A stretch of 38,791 nt of DNA from CAYNYF01 sp964401385 (GCA_964401385.1 CAYNYF010000038.1:1-38791); one strand, 5' to 3'. Counted from the stretch's first letter, positions 24,716 to 33,366 are shown. Notes: generated from the sequence alone by a model not told the origin. Numbers and translations are program-made.

Positions 24716-27127
24716 ATGAGCGTCAAGACGACAGTGATCTTGCTGGTGGCGTTGATCGTCTGCCTGGGGTACATCGTCTTTTTTCACACGGATTGGTTCA
24801 GCCGACGCCCGACTGCCGTCAAAGAAGCCGGCAGCTTCTTGACGCCGGAGGTGGGCAGGGCCCAGCGGCTGGTTCTGGTCCGCCCGGGCTCGCCGAGAAT
24901 CGTATTCGTGCGCAGAAACGGCAAGTGGCACCTGGCCGAGCCCGTCGATGCCCCGGCCGATGGTGGGCAGGTCAACGACACCCTAAGGGCCGTCGCCACC
25001 CTGCGATACATGCGCAAGTACGCCCCCGAAGACCCGGATTTTCCCAAGGACGACCTGACGTACCTGTCGGCCCCGCTGCGGACGGTGACCTTCACCGACG
25101 ACAAGGACGTCACGCGCACGCTCCGGGTCGGGCGCAACGAGCCCCTGTGCAAGCGCACCTACGTCCAACTGGATGGCGACGATCACGTGTACGTGGTCGA
25201 CACCGACCTGATTGAGTCGCTCAGGAAAACGGCCAACGAGTACCGGCAGACCCGCGTGGCCGAGTTCGACACCGGCAAGGCCGTTCGCGTGCACGTCCGC
25301 GGCGAGCGATCCTATCGGCTGATCAAGCTCGGCGGGGAGTGGTCGCTGCACGAGCCGATCGACGCCCGGGCGGACCAGCAGAACGTGCTGTCATTACTCC
25401 GCAACATCTCGCAGGTGTCGGCCGAGAAGTTTGTCAACGACGCCCCCACGGCCGAAGACCTCGCCGGCTACGGGCTGGGCCAGCCCCGCCTGGCGGTGAC
25501 CGTTGAGTTGGCGCCGCCTCCGCCGCCGGCAACCACGACGACGGCGGCCGCCCCGACGACCACGGCCGAGGCCGGCGAAACCATCACCGTCGCCTTCGGG
25601 AACATCACCGACGAGAAGGTCTTCTTCAAGCTGGCCGACCGGCCGGCGGTCTACCAGGCCGCCGAATCCGTCTTCAAGAACCTCCAACACAGCATTAAGG
25701 CTCTCCGCGACAAGCGCGTCCTCGACATGGGCTACAGGCCCGTCGAGCGGGTCGAGGTCTCCCTGGCCGCCGGTGGCTCGGTCACGCTGGCCCGCGCCGC
25801 CCGCGAGCAGCCCGAAAGCTGGTGGCGGATGGTCAATCCGTTCGCCGGACCGGCCGACGACGACGCCGTCGACAAGCTCCTCTCGACCCTGCGGTCGCTC
25901 GAGGCCGGGGAGTTCTTCGACAATCCCGCCACCTACGCCGCCTTCGGTCTGGCCCCGCCGGTCGGCAAGATCGTACTACACTACCGCGGCAGTGACAAGA
26001 CGACCGCGCTGCTGCTGGGCCAGGCCAGCCCCAGCGCCCAGAAGGCGCCGGTCCGCGACGCGGCCGGCAAGTCGGTGGCCGTGGTCAAGGCGACCGAGTT
26101 CGCCACGCTGCTGCGCCCGGCGGCGGCATATTGGCCCAAGACCATCGCCAAACTGCCCGCCGAAGCGACCGTCACCCGGGTCGATCTGGTGATCCCGGAC
26201 CGGAACAGCTTCACCATTGAGCAGGACGAGGCGGAAAAGCCCCGGCTGACCCGCCCGGTCGCCGCCCCGGCCGACGCCGACAACGCCGAGGCCATGCTGG
26301 GGGCCCTCAAGACCGTGAAGGCCGACAAGATCATCGCCCTGAGCGAGAAATTGCCCCCCCGCTTTGCCCAGATGAAGCCGATCACGGTCACGCTGAAGTA
26401 CCGCAAGCCGATGCCGGCGACCCAGCCGGCCACCGCGCCGACAACCGCGCCCGCGACCCGGCCGATTGGGGGCGCGACCACCCGGGCCGCGACCTTGCCC
26501 TCGACTCGTCCGACGACTCAGCCGCGGTTCACCACCCACCGGCTCGGCCCGCTGCTGGCCGCCAAGGAGACGGTCAAGGGCAAGCGCAAGCAGACGAGAT
26601 TCTACGTCTGGCGCAGCGACGTCAGCCCCGTCGCCGTGGGCGAGCTGGGCGGCGATCTCTACCAGAAGCTCACCGCCGAGATGCGCGATCGGACCGTCCT
26701 CAAGATCGACGCCGACAAGGCCGCCTCCTTCAAGATGGTCCTGGAGAAGGTCACGCTGGAGTTCATCCGAGCGGGCGAGCAATGGCAATACACCAGTGAC
26801 GCCTTGGTCAAGCGCAGCGCCTCCGAGGTCAAAGAGTTCCTCTCAAAACTCTCCGAGATCAAGGCCGACCGATTCGTCGACTACGGTGAAAAGCCGGATC
26901 TGGGGCGCTTCGGCCTGGCCAAGCCCTCGATGACCATCGAAGTGAAGATGGACTCCGGCAGGTCGTCGCGGCTGTTGATTTCGCGAGCCGGCCCGGTTGG
27001 CACAAAAGACCACTACGCCGCCAGCAGCGACGTGGACGGCGTGTTCGTCCTGTCGCGCACGGAGGCGGATACGGTGCGGGGGAAACTGACTGACTTGAGC
27101 AAGGGCAAGGATGAGGGTAAGGATTAA
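24716..27127 (+). CDS. DUF4340 domain protein of the Gld-like ABC operon
   Basis: An 803-residue protein with one N-terminal membrane anchor (TTVILLVALIVCLGYIVFF) and no other helix, so the bulk should lie outside the cytoplasm. DUF4340-type segments recur: RIVFVRRNGKWHLAEPVDAPAD, SYRLIKLGGEWSLHEPIDAR and EQPESWWRMVNPFAGPADDD, each followed by a short-helix segment ending LRxLxA or similar, then EDLAGYGLGQP, YAAFGLAPP and LGRFGLAKP motifs. About three or four repeats are present, joined by Thr/Ala/Pro-rich linkers (near 265-285 and 565-600). DUF4340 proteins commonly accompany GldA/F/G-like ABC systems; their function is unknown. ATG 24716 has GGAG 9 bases upstream. It is the last gene of the operon. 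Confidence 0.85.
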   Translation: MSVKTTVILLVALIVCLGYIVFFHTDWFSRRPTAVKEAGSFLTPEVGRAQRLVLVRPGSPRIVFVRRNGKWHLAEPVDAPADGGQVNDTLRAVATLRYMRKYAPEDPDFPKDDLTYLSAPLRTVTFTDDKDVTRTLRVGRNEPLCKRTYVQLDGDDHVYVVDTDLIESLRKTANEYRQTRVAEFDTGKAVRVHVRGERSYRLIKLGGEWSLHEPIDARADQQNVLSLLRNISQVSAEKFVNDAPTAEDLAGYGLGQPRLAVTVELAPPPPPATTTTAAAPTTTAEAGETITVAFGNITDEKVFFKLADRPAVYQAAESVFKNLQHSIKALRDKRVLDMGYRPVERVEVSLAAGGSVTLARAAREQPESWWRMVNPFAGPADDDAVDKLLSTLRSLEAGEFFDNPATYAAFGLAPPVGKIVLHYRGSDKTTALLLGQASPSAQKAPVRDAAGKSVAVVKATEFATLLRPAAAYWPKTIAKLPAEATVTRVDLVIPDRNSFTIEQDEAEKPRLTRPVAAPADADNAEAMLGALKTVKADKIIALSEKLPPRFAQMKPITVTLKYRKPMPATQPATAPTTAPATRPIGGATTRAATLPSTRPTTQPRFTTHRLGPLLAAKETVKGKRKQTRFYVWRSDVSPVAVGELGGDLYQKLTAEMRDRTVLKIDADKAASFKMVLEKVTLEFIRAGEQWQYTSDALVKRSASEVKEFLSKLSEIKADRFVDYGEKPDLGRFGLAKPSMTIEVKMDSGRSSRLLISRAGPVGTKDHYAASSDVDGVFVLSRTEADTVRGKLTDLSKGKDEGKD

Positions 27128-27166
27128 AGGGCAGCGTCTCAGCGACGGGATTGGTTTGCCGGCGGC

Positions 27167-27195
27167 TTGACAGTTTCGGGCGGAGCAGGTAATCT
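27167..27195 (+). promoter_or_regulatory. Promoter for the 27290 gene
   Basis: TTGACA (27167-27172), 17 bp, TAATCT (27190-27195). The -35 is perfect and spacing ideal; the -10 keeps T1, A2 and T6. The leader to GTG 27290 is about 90 bases. Confidence 0.5.
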
Positions 27196-27289
27196 AGCTG
27201 CGTTGTGGAAGGCTGCTGAAAGGGGCGGCTCAGGCTCTCCGGGCGCCAGAGGCCGCCTTGGGCAGCTATCTGGGACTTGGAGCGAACCG

Positions 27290-28030
27290 GTGGCCAAGAA
27301 GAAAAATGCAAAGTCCCTGTTCGAGATCTTTGCCGGCGAGGGCATCAAGAGCAGGGACGACAAGCCTATGGGTGTGCCCGGTTGGTTTGGGCAGGCCGAG
27401 GCGGTTCAACCGGCTGCATCGGAGTCTCCGCCCCAGGCCGTATTGACGGCGCCATCGCTGCCGGAAGAGCCGGCCGTCTCCGTGGTCGGCGGGCGGCTGC
27501 GGATATCGCTGAGCCAGGTCGGCGCGGCCGTGACGGTATTGGCGGCGCTGCTGCTGCTGATCTGTACGTTTTTCGTTGGCAGGTGGTCCGCCCCCACGGC
27601 GGGTCGCCCGCCCGCCCCTGCCAAGCCGGGCCCGGCCGAGCGCGCCGGAGCCGGCGGCGTGCCGCCGCTGCCGCGACCCGGCCCCCCGGGGCAGCGCGTT
27701 TCGCCTGTCGCGGTGCCGGTCAGCCCCGCCCGCACGAAGGGCCATTACTATCTGATATTCAAGGTCGGCCTGCCCGTCAGAGCCGACGCCGAGGACATCA
27801 AGAGCTTCCTCCAGGAAAAAAAGATCTACGCGACGGTGCATCGAAGCCGGCTGACGGGCAAGTGGCTGGTGCGAGACCTGCGAGGCTTTCCGGTCAAGAA
27901 TTCGCCCGACGCCGTTGCATATCGGAAAAACGCCGAGGACAAGCTGGGCAATGAATACTTCAAGCGCAGCGGCCAGGCGGGACGCCCGCGCTGGGATTTC
28001 CGCGGCTGCTATTACTCGCCTGAGCAGTGA
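27290..28030 (+). CDS. Single-pass membrane protein with SPOR-like C-terminal region
   Basis: A 246-residue protein I do not recognise by name. It starts Lys-rich (AKKKNAKSLFEIFAGEG), has one membrane helix (VGAAVTVLAALLLLICTFFV), then a Pro/Ala-rich linker, then a compact ~95-residue domain. That domain (YYLIFKVGLPVRADAEDIKS, ATVHRSRLTGKWLVRDLRGF) has a strand-helix pattern recalling SPOR domains, which bind denuded peptidoglycan. This is a guess from pattern only. Topology would be N-in, C-out. GTG 27290 is chosen because GGAG lies 7 bases upstream; the frame is open 41 codons further but without a ribosome site. It ends 15 bases before the PVC signature gene, so the two are probably cotranscribed. 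Confidence 0.72.
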   Translation: MAKKKNAKSLFEIFAGEGIKSRDDKPMGVPGWFGQAEAVQPAASESPPQAVLTAPSLPEEPAVSVVGGRLRISLSQVGAAVTVLAALLLLICTFFVGRWSAPTAGRPPAPAKPGPAERAGAGGVPPLPRPGPPGQRVSPVAVPVSPARTKGHYYLIFKVGLPVRADAEDIKSFLQEKKIYATVHRSRLTGKWLVRDLRGFPVKNSPDAVAYRKNAEDKLGNEYFKRSGQAGRPRWDFRGCYYSPEQ

Positions 28031-28045
28031 TGCAGGAGTAGCGAC

Positions 28046-28345
28046 ATGACAATGGACCGCACCCTCAAGATACACGGCGGGCTGACGAAAACGCGAAGCG
28101 TGCTCAAACGCGCGGAGCGCATCGCTCGACTCGTAGACGAGGGCAAGTTCGACCCGGAAGCCGACTCGCCTCTGGGACTGCCCAAGACGAAGATTCGTCA
28201 CAGCAGGGCCGGAACCAAGACCAAGAAGGCTGAGGAGAAGCCCGCGGCCGCCGAAGCAGAGGCCGCCGAGGCCGAAGCCGCCGAAGGCGAGGCCGAAGCC
28301 AAACCCAAGGCCGAGGCCAAAGCCAAAGCCGAAAGGACCAGATAG
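28046..28345 (+). CDS. PVC signature small basic protein
   Basis: A 99-residue protein. The first ~50 residues (MDRTLKIHGGLTKTRSVLKR, AERIARLVDEGKF and DSPLGLPKTKI) read like the small basic protein conserved across Planctomycetes, Verrucomicrobia and Chlamydiae, known as a nucleic-acid-binding PVC signature protein and often near rRNA genes. Here there is no rRNA gene beside it. The core is followed by a ~45-residue tail made almost only of Ala, Glu and Lys (EAEAAEAEAAEGEAEAKPK), which is longer than I would expect. The tail is probably a charged helix or disordered. GGAG lies 7 bases before ATG 28046. It is the best single phylogenetic marker in the window. Confidence 0.88.
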   Translation: MTMDRTLKIHGGLTKTRSVLKRAERIARLVDEGKFDPEADSPLGLPKTKIRHSRAGTKTKKAEEKPAAAEAEAAEAEAAEGEAEAKPKAEAKAKAERTR

Positions 28346-28425
28346 CGCTCGCGGCGGTCGTCGGCATCTGCGGCGGCGCCCGCTGCCACAATTCTGCCGA
28401 GATCGAACCGGAGGGGGCGCGGGGC

Positions 28426-28454
28426 TTTTCAGAACCAATTGGTAAAGATATAGT
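28426..28454 (+). promoter_or_regulatory. Promoter of the class I aminotransferase gene
   Basis: TTTTCA (28426-28431), 17 bp, TATAGT (28449-28454): 4/6 and 5/6 matches in an AT-rich pocket. The leader to ATG 28479 is about 18 bases and includes AGGAAGG. Confidence 0.6.
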
Positions 28455-28478
28455 TGCGTTCGAAAGGAAGGCGATCAG

Positions 28479-29618
28479 ATGGCCGGACAAGGCCGCATCG
28501 CCGATCGCATGAAATTGCTCGATGCCTCCGGCATTCGCAAGGTCTTCGACCTGGCCGCGAAGCTGAAAGATCCCATCAATCTCTCCATCGGCCAGCCGGA
28601 CTTCGACGTGCCCGAGCCGGTCAAGGCCGAGGCCTGCGCCGCCATCCGCCGAGGCGAGAACAAGTATACCCAGACGCAGGGAAGCCTCGCCCTGCTCGAG
28701 GCCGTGGCGGCCGCTTGCTGCGAGGAGTTCGGCTGGCACGACCCGTACCACGGGGCCGTCTTTGGTGATCGCGGCTACCTGATTGTTTCCGGCACTTCCG
28801 GGGCGCTGGTACTCGCCTTCCTGGTGCTGATCAATCCCGGCGACGAGGTCATCTTGCTGGACCCCTACTTTGTCATGTACAAGCACTTGGTCAACCTGGT
28901 CGGCGGCAGGCCGGTCATCGTGGACACCTACCCGGACTTCTGGCCCGACCCGGAGAAGATCGAATCGGCCATCACGCCCCGCACGAGCCTGCTGGTGATC
29001 AACTCGCCGTGCAACCCCTCGGGGCGGACATATTCGGCCGAGGAACTCAAGGCCATTGCCGACGTCGCCGCCCGCCACAACCTGCTGGTGATCTCCGACG
29101 AGGTGTACAACCTGTTCTGCTATGATTCGCCGTTCACCTCCATGGTTTCCGTCTACGACAACACGCTGCTGCTGCGCGGCTTTTCCAAGAGCTACGCCAT
29201 GACGGGCTGGCGGCTGGGCTGGTGCACCGGGGCGGCCGAAATCATCGACAAGATGACCATGCTCCAGCAGTACAGCTTTGTCTGCGCCCCCAGCATGGCC
29301 CAGGCCGCCGGCGTGGTCGCCATGGGCTGCGACGTCTCCGCCCACGCGGCCGCGTACAAGCGGAAGCGCGACATGGTGTACGAGGCCCTGGCCGAGCCGT
29401 TCGGCCTGAGCAAGCCGCAGGGAGCGTTCTATGCCTTCGTGCCCGCCCCGAAGGGCGCCACCGGCACCGAGTTCGCCTCCCGGGCGATTGAACACAACGT
29501 GCTGATCATCCCCGGCAACGTCTTTTCCGAACGGGACACCCACTTCCGCCTCTCCTACGCCACCAGCGACGAGAAGCTGGCGAAGGGGCTGGAGATCCTG
29601 GTCCGCCTGGCCGGGTAA
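28479..29618 (+). CDS. Class I/II PLP-dependent aminotransferase
   Basis: A 379-residue fold-type I aminotransferase of usual length. INLSIGQPDFDVPEPV opens the family, NSPCNPSGRTYS and ISDEVYNLF hold PLP-contact residues, and GFSKSYAMTGWRLGW holds the Schiff-base Lys237. FRLSYATSD gives the carboxylate-binding Arg. The closest general group is the aspartate/aromatic aminotransferase subfamily I-gamma; the exact amino acid cannot be told. It acts in the cytoplasm. ATG 28479 follows AGGAAGG 7 bases upstream, with its own promoter. The downstream genes are oriented the same way with gaps of 72 and 34 bases, so a short operon is possible. Confidence 0.92.
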   Translation: MAGQGRIADRMKLLDASGIRKVFDLAAKLKDPINLSIGQPDFDVPEPVKAEACAAIRRGENKYTQTQGSLALLEAVAAACCEEFGWHDPYHGAVFGDRGYLIVSGTSGALVLAFLVLINPGDEVILLDPYFVMYKHLVNLVGGRPVIVDTYPDFWPDPEKIESAITPRTSLLVINSPCNPSGRTYSAEELKAIADVAARHNLLVISDEVYNLFCYDSPFTSMVSVYDNTLLLRGFSKSYAMTGWRLGWCTGAAEIIDKMTMLQQYSFVCAPSMAQAAGVVAMGCDVSAHAAAYKRKRDMVYEALAEPFGLSKPQGAFYAFVPAPKGATGTEFASRAIEHNVLIIPGNVFSERDTHFRLSYATSDEKLAKGLEILVRLAG

Positions 29619-29660
29619 ATCGCTTTCCGCAGGCCCGTGGAGGCATGATGGAAAGACCAC

Positions 29661-29676
29661 GGCGCCCTTCGGCGCC
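29661..29676 (+). other. Hairpin directly before the transglutaminase gene's ribosome site
   Basis: GGCGCC-CTTC-GGCGCC, a perfect 6-bp stem with a tetraloop, ends at the base before AAGGAG (29677-29682). It could end the upstream message or affect ribosome loading. Confidence 0.4.
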
Positions 29677-29690
29677 AAGGAGAATCGCCC

Positions 29691-30590
29691 ATGAGAATAC
29701 CTAAGCCCTCATCAGGTATGGACGTAAAGCCCTACATCGGCGGCGGCGCCTCCGGCGGACTGACCGACCGGCAGCGAAGCGTGCTGGTGCAGGACTCGAC
29801 CTTCAGCAGAACAATCTACGGTGAGACGGTCGACGGCGTCTTCTTCGATGACTTGGTCGTGCTCTGCGAAGACACGGCCGAGTACCTCTATAGTGAATTC
29901 ACGCCGACGGAGATTCGATACGTCCCCGGCAGTCGGCCGCATCTGGAGAAGATCGTCGAGGGCCTCATCAAGCCCGGAGCGGGCGAGCGGGAAAAGGCCC
30001 TGGCGCTAATGCGCTTCTGCCGGGACTTGCCCAATACCAGGATCTCCGGCCAGAACACGCTCTTCCACGGCGGCACCGAAGAGGAGGTCATCAAGAAGGG
30101 CAGCGCCATGTGCAACGAGCAGTCGCGCGTGCTGACCGTGCTGGCCCAGATCGCCGGCATCCCCGCACGCTACGTCGGCCACGTGGTGCCCACCGACTTC
30201 ACCGACCCCAAGTGCGGCACCGGCCACGGCGTCTGCGAGCTGTACGTCGAAGGGACCTGGATGTATCTGGACATCCGGGGCAAGTACTTCCTGACCGGCG
30301 ACGGGCGGCTGGCCAGCGCGTGGGATCTGCTACAGGACCCGTCGATCTGCGACCGGCAGTCGCCGCAGGTCCGAGCCGAACGGTGGAAGTACGCCACGTC
30401 CTCCTTCTCCAAGAGCAAGGAGTTCTTCGCCGACGATTGCGTCTCGCTGATGGTCAACTATTCCGCCTGGCAGTGGGGCGAGTATGATTACAGCTGGATC
30501 TGGGCGACGGACGAGATCTGGCAAAAGGCCCGCCAGGCCGCATTGAAGCACGGCAACAAGGGCAACCCGCCCAGCGGCGGGAAGGCATGA
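29691..30590 (+). CDS. Transglutaminase-like (papain-fold) domain protein
   Basis: A 299-residue protein with a transglutaminase-like core. The triad is visible in order: Cys141 in GSAMCNEQSRVLTVLAQIAG, His179 in GTGHGVCELYVEG and Asp194 in MYLDIRG. IPARYVGHVV follows the Cys helix as in the family. In bacteria such domains act as cysteine proteases or amidases more often than as cross-linkers. No signal peptide or membrane helix is seen, so a cytoplasmic place is likely. AAGGAG lies 8 bases before ATG 29691. It is 34 bases upstream of the aldo/keto reductase gene and probably cotranscribed. Confidence 0.86.
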   Translation: MRIPKPSSGMDVKPYIGGGASGGLTDRQRSVLVQDSTFSRTIYGETVDGVFFDDLVVLCEDTAEYLYSEFTPTEIRYVPGSRPHLEKIVEGLIKPGAGEREKALALMRFCRDLPNTRISGQNTLFHGGTEEEVIKKGSAMCNEQSRVLTVLAQIAGIPARYVGHVVPTDFTDPKCGTGHGVCELYVEGTWMYLDIRGKYFLTGDGRLASAWDLLQDPSICDRQSPQVRAERWKYATSSFSKSKEFFADDCVSLMVNYSAWQWGEYDYSWIWATDEIWQKARQAALKHGNKGNPPSGGKA

Positions 30591-30624
30591 CCGCACACTT
30601 TCACGAAAGAGAAGGGACAGGCCA

Positions 30625-31557
30625 ATGAGCACACGGGTAAGACTCGGACGCAGCGAATTGCAGGTCTCGCCGATCTGCTACGGTTCCTGGCAGGCTTCGC
30701 CGAAGTTCTGGGGCGAGGTTCCGGCCGACGACCTCATCGCGGCCATGCGGCGGGCGTTCGAGGTCGGCGTGAACTTCTACGACACGGCCGACGCCTACGG
30801 CGATGGATATGCCGAACGTCTTATGGGACAGGCACTTGAGGGACTGCCGCGGGATCAGATCGTCGTCGCCACGAAGGTCTACCACCACTTCTACCCCGAC
30901 GGCCACCGCCACGGCGACCTGTCCGGCAAGTACGTCATCGAGGAGTGCCACGCCTCGCTGAAGCGGCTGAAGATGGACTACCTGGACCTGTACCAGCTTC
31001 ACTCCTGGGACCCGCTGACGCCCCTGGAAGAAACCACCGAGGCGCTGGAGAAACTCAAGAAAGAGGGCAAGATCCGCGCCTACGGCGTGAGCAATTTCAC
31101 CGTCGAGCAGCTCCGGCTGGCGCGGAAGGTCGGCGACTATGCCACGCTCCAGCCGCGGTACAGCCTGCTGGACCGGGGAATCGAATCGGACCTGCTGCCG
31201 TACTGTGCGGCCGAGGACATGGGCGTGCTGTGCTACAGCCCGCTATCGTTCGGGCTGCTGACGGGCAAGTTCGACGGCACCGAGACCTTCACCGACCTCC
31301 GCGGCCGACATCCGCGCTTCCAGGGCGAGAAGTTCAAGAAGCTCGCCGCCGCCGTGCGCTCGTTACAGCCGATCGCCGATAAGTACGGCCTGAGCATCGT
31401 CCAACTGGCCCTGGCGGCGACGCTGGCCCACCCGGCCGTGACCTGCGCGATCGTGGGGACCAAGAACCCCGCCCAGATCGAGCAATCGGCCGGGGCCATG
31501 GGCAAAACCATCGAGCGGGAAGACTACTACGCCGTCCGGAACACCCTTCAGGACTAG
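30625..31557 (+). CDS. Aldo/keto reductase
   Basis: A 310-residue NADPH-dependent oxidoreductase of the aldo/keto reductase TIM-barrel family. The catalytic tetrad is complete: Asp53 and Tyr58 in NFYDTADAYGDG, Lys84 in VVATKV and His126 in YQLHSWD. IRAYGVSNF and the C-terminal GTKNPAQIEQ are the usual cofactor-side motifs. The closest kind is the YajO/Tas-like group of reductases; the substrate is unknown. A loose purine-rich site precedes ATG 30625. It is the last gene of the plus-strand run and converges with the sigma factor gene. Confidence 0.93.
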   Translation: MSTRVRLGRSELQVSPICYGSWQASPKFWGEVPADDLIAAMRRAFEVGVNFYDTADAYGDGYAERLMGQALEGLPRDQIVVATKVYHHFYPDGHRHGDLSGKYVIEECHASLKRLKMDYLDLYQLHSWDPLTPLEETTEALEKLKKEGKIRAYGVSNFTVEQLRLARKVGDYATLQPRYSLLDRGIESDLLPYCAAEDMGVLCYSPLSFGLLTGKFDGTETFTDLRGRHPRFQGEKFKKLAAAVRSLQPIADKYGLSIVQLALAATLAHPAVTCAIVGTKNPAQIEQSAGAMGKTIEREDYYAVRNTLQD

Positions 31558-31601
31558 CCCATTTCGCGGAGGAATCGAGCGAAGGCAGCGGCTGTCTCGA
31601 A

Positions 31602-31620
31602 CCGCGGCTTTTAGTCGCGG
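31602..31620. other. Small hairpin downstream of the aldo/keto reductase gene
   Basis: CCGCGGC-TTTTA-GTCGCGG, a 7-bp stem with one G-T pair. It lies 44 bases past the stop and may help end transcription, though no T-run follows. Confidence 0.35.
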
Positions 31621-31694
31621 ACGAAACGGCGGAGGTGCATTCCATACCACGACTACTCCGACGCAGCCTGTCCTTCAGTGTCTGTAATGTAGCC

Positions 31695-31728
31695 GCGCCT
31701 CGGTGAGGGTGAACCCTCACCGAGGCGC
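31695..31728. terminator. Long perfect hairpin between convergent genes
   Basis: Sixteen bases (GCGCCTCGGTGAGGGT) are repeated in perfect inverted form after only GA. It is the strongest stem in the window. It lies between the 3' ends of the aldo/keto reductase and sigma factor genes, so a two-way terminator is the simple reading. Neither side has a T-run. Confidence 0.55.
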
Positions 31729-31767
31729 TTGCATGCCCAAGGTGACAGGAACAGGGAAGGCCGAGGC

Positions 31768-33366
31768 TCAGGCCATCCCAGCCAATGCCCTGTCGATCTC
31801 TCCCATGGCGGCCACATCCAGCCTGTGCGCCTCGGTGAGAGCATTGACCTCCCGCTGCCTTACCTGGGGCGTCCACGCGGCAACGTCATCAGACCGCTCG
31901 GGCGCGGTGTAGCCGAAGAAGGCTTCCTTTTGCTCGCGCAGGTCCCGGATGCTCTGGGCGAGCTTCTCATACAGTCCGGCTGCGGCCTGAAGATGCCCCC
32001 GGGACGTCTCGCCGAGTGAGTCGGCATTGGCCGACAGGAACCGACCAGCGGCCAGGCGGGCGTCGAAGAGCGTATAGCTGGTGAAGCTGTGGCATCGGTA
32101 GAGGCTCTTCTGCCCGTCCTGGGCGAGTTTGACGGAGGCCCGCAGGTCGGCGATCCAGGCCTCGTAGGCGGCGTCGCCGAAGCAGTACTCCCATTTGCCC
32201 TTCTCCCGCCACGGCTGCCAGTACTCACCCGGTTGTCGCCCGCGGCGCCAGTTGACCAGGCCCATCAGCAGGCCGCGGATCAGGGCGTCACGCGGCGGCT
32301 GGGGCTGGCGCTCGGCTTCCAGGAAGAACGGGCCGGACCCGCCGGTCACGTCCTCGAAAGGCAGGCTGTGGAACCCCTCGCCCAAGTCGAAGCAGCGCAC
32401 CAGGACGGTATCGGCGTCATCGTCGTAGCCGTAGATTACGCCTGTGTCACCTTTGATGTAGGCCGTGGGGCAACGGCCCGCGTCGAGGGCGGCGACGGTT
32501 CGGCGCTTCTTCTCGTGCACGTCTTTGGTCCAAGACTGGGCGCACCCGGTGGCGCGGCAGACCGGATCGGCCTCTTCCTCGAATTGCCCGACCGGCCCGA
32601 CCGTGCACCACTCGGTCTGGTCCTTCCGCCGGACGTAGCGGAGGCGAAAGGCCAGCCCGCTGTAGGCCATCAGGTCGTCGTAGTCGAACGGCCGGTCGGT
32701 CACGGCCAATGCAGCCGAGACGGCGGCGATGTACGTGGTGTTCCCACTCTTGTCCCATTCCAGGACGGGCACGCCTTTGATAACCTTTCCCGCAAAGTCG
32801 TCGGGAAGCTTGTGTTCGTCGAATGCCTGCTCAACCATGTCGACCATCCTTTCTTTCAGCCGCTCTCGTGAAGCGTGGAGGCGACTTTTGACGGTGTTCA
32901 CCGGCACGTCCAGGAACTCGGCGATCTCTTTCTGCGAGTAGCCGTTGATGTAGAACAGCGTCACGGGCTCGCGCTGCGGCTGCGGCAGCGACTTGATGGC
33001 CTCGATGACCTTGTCCAGCATCTCACGCTCCTCGGCCGCTTGGGCCGGTCCCGGTCGGCTCGATGTTAACGTCGACTCGGTTTCCAGGGGCACGGTTGGT
33101 AGACGCTTGGCCCGTGTAACCCTGCTGCAGCGATAGCGAACCACCCGCCGGAACCACGCGGGGAACGCCGCGGCGCTCCGCAGCTTCGGCAAGTTCCTGT
33201 AGGCCTCAATAAACGCTTCCTGCGTGACGTCTTCGGCCAGGTGGAAGTCGCCGAGGATCGCATAGGCGCAGCCATAACCCATGTCCTGAAACTTCCGGAC
33301 GATTCCGCTGAAAGCAGCCAGGTCGCCCGCCCGGGCGGCCCTTACCAGTGACTCAGTGTCTTTCAT
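31768..33366 (-). CDS. ECF-type sigma factor fused to a large C-terminal domain
   Basis: A 532-residue protein. Residues 1-175 are a sigma-70 family factor of the ECF kind: region 2 with AEDVTQEAFIEAYRNLPKL and FPAWFRRVVRYRC, and region 4 with PVTLFYINGYSQKEIAEFLD and VNTVKSRLHASRERLKERM. Residues ~190-532 are an extra domain. Its start (VIKGVPVLEWDKSGNTTYIA, then PFDYDDLMAYSGLAFRLRY and EWCTVGPVG) recalls BtrH N-terminal / C39-like proteins, an assignment from memory. GDTGVIYGYDDDADTVLV and GSGPFFLEAE fit that pattern. The tail is helical. Such a domain might sense a ligand and control the sigma part. No anti-sigma gene is adjacent. GGAG directly abuts ATG 33366, poor spacing, so the start is not firm. 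Confidence 0.85.
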   Translation of the reverse strand: MKDTESLVRAARAGDLAAFSGIVRKFQDMGYGCAYAILGDFHLAEDVTQEAFIEAYRNLPKLRSAAAFPAWFRRVVRYRCSRVTRAKRLPTVPLETESTLTSSRPGPAQAAEEREMLDKVIEAIKSLPQPQREPVTLFYINGYSQKEIAEFLDVPVNTVKSRLHASRERLKERMVDMVEQAFDEHKLPDDFAGKVIKGVPVLEWDKSGNTTYIAAVSAALAVTDRPFDYDDLMAYSGLAFRLRYVRRKDQTEWCTVGPVGQFEEEADPVCRATGCAQSWTKDVHEKKRRTVAALDAGRCPTAYIKGDTGVIYGYDDDADTVLVRCFDLGEGFHSLPFEDVTGGSGPFFLEAERQPQPPRDALIRGLLMGLVNWRRGRQPGEYWQPWREKGKWEYCFGDAAYEAWIADLRASVKLAQDGQKSLYRCHSFTSYTLFDARLAAGRFLSANADSLGETSRGHLQAAAGLYEKLAQSIRDLREQKEAFFGYTAPERSDDVAAWTPQVRQREVNALTEAHRLDVAAMGEIDRALAGMA

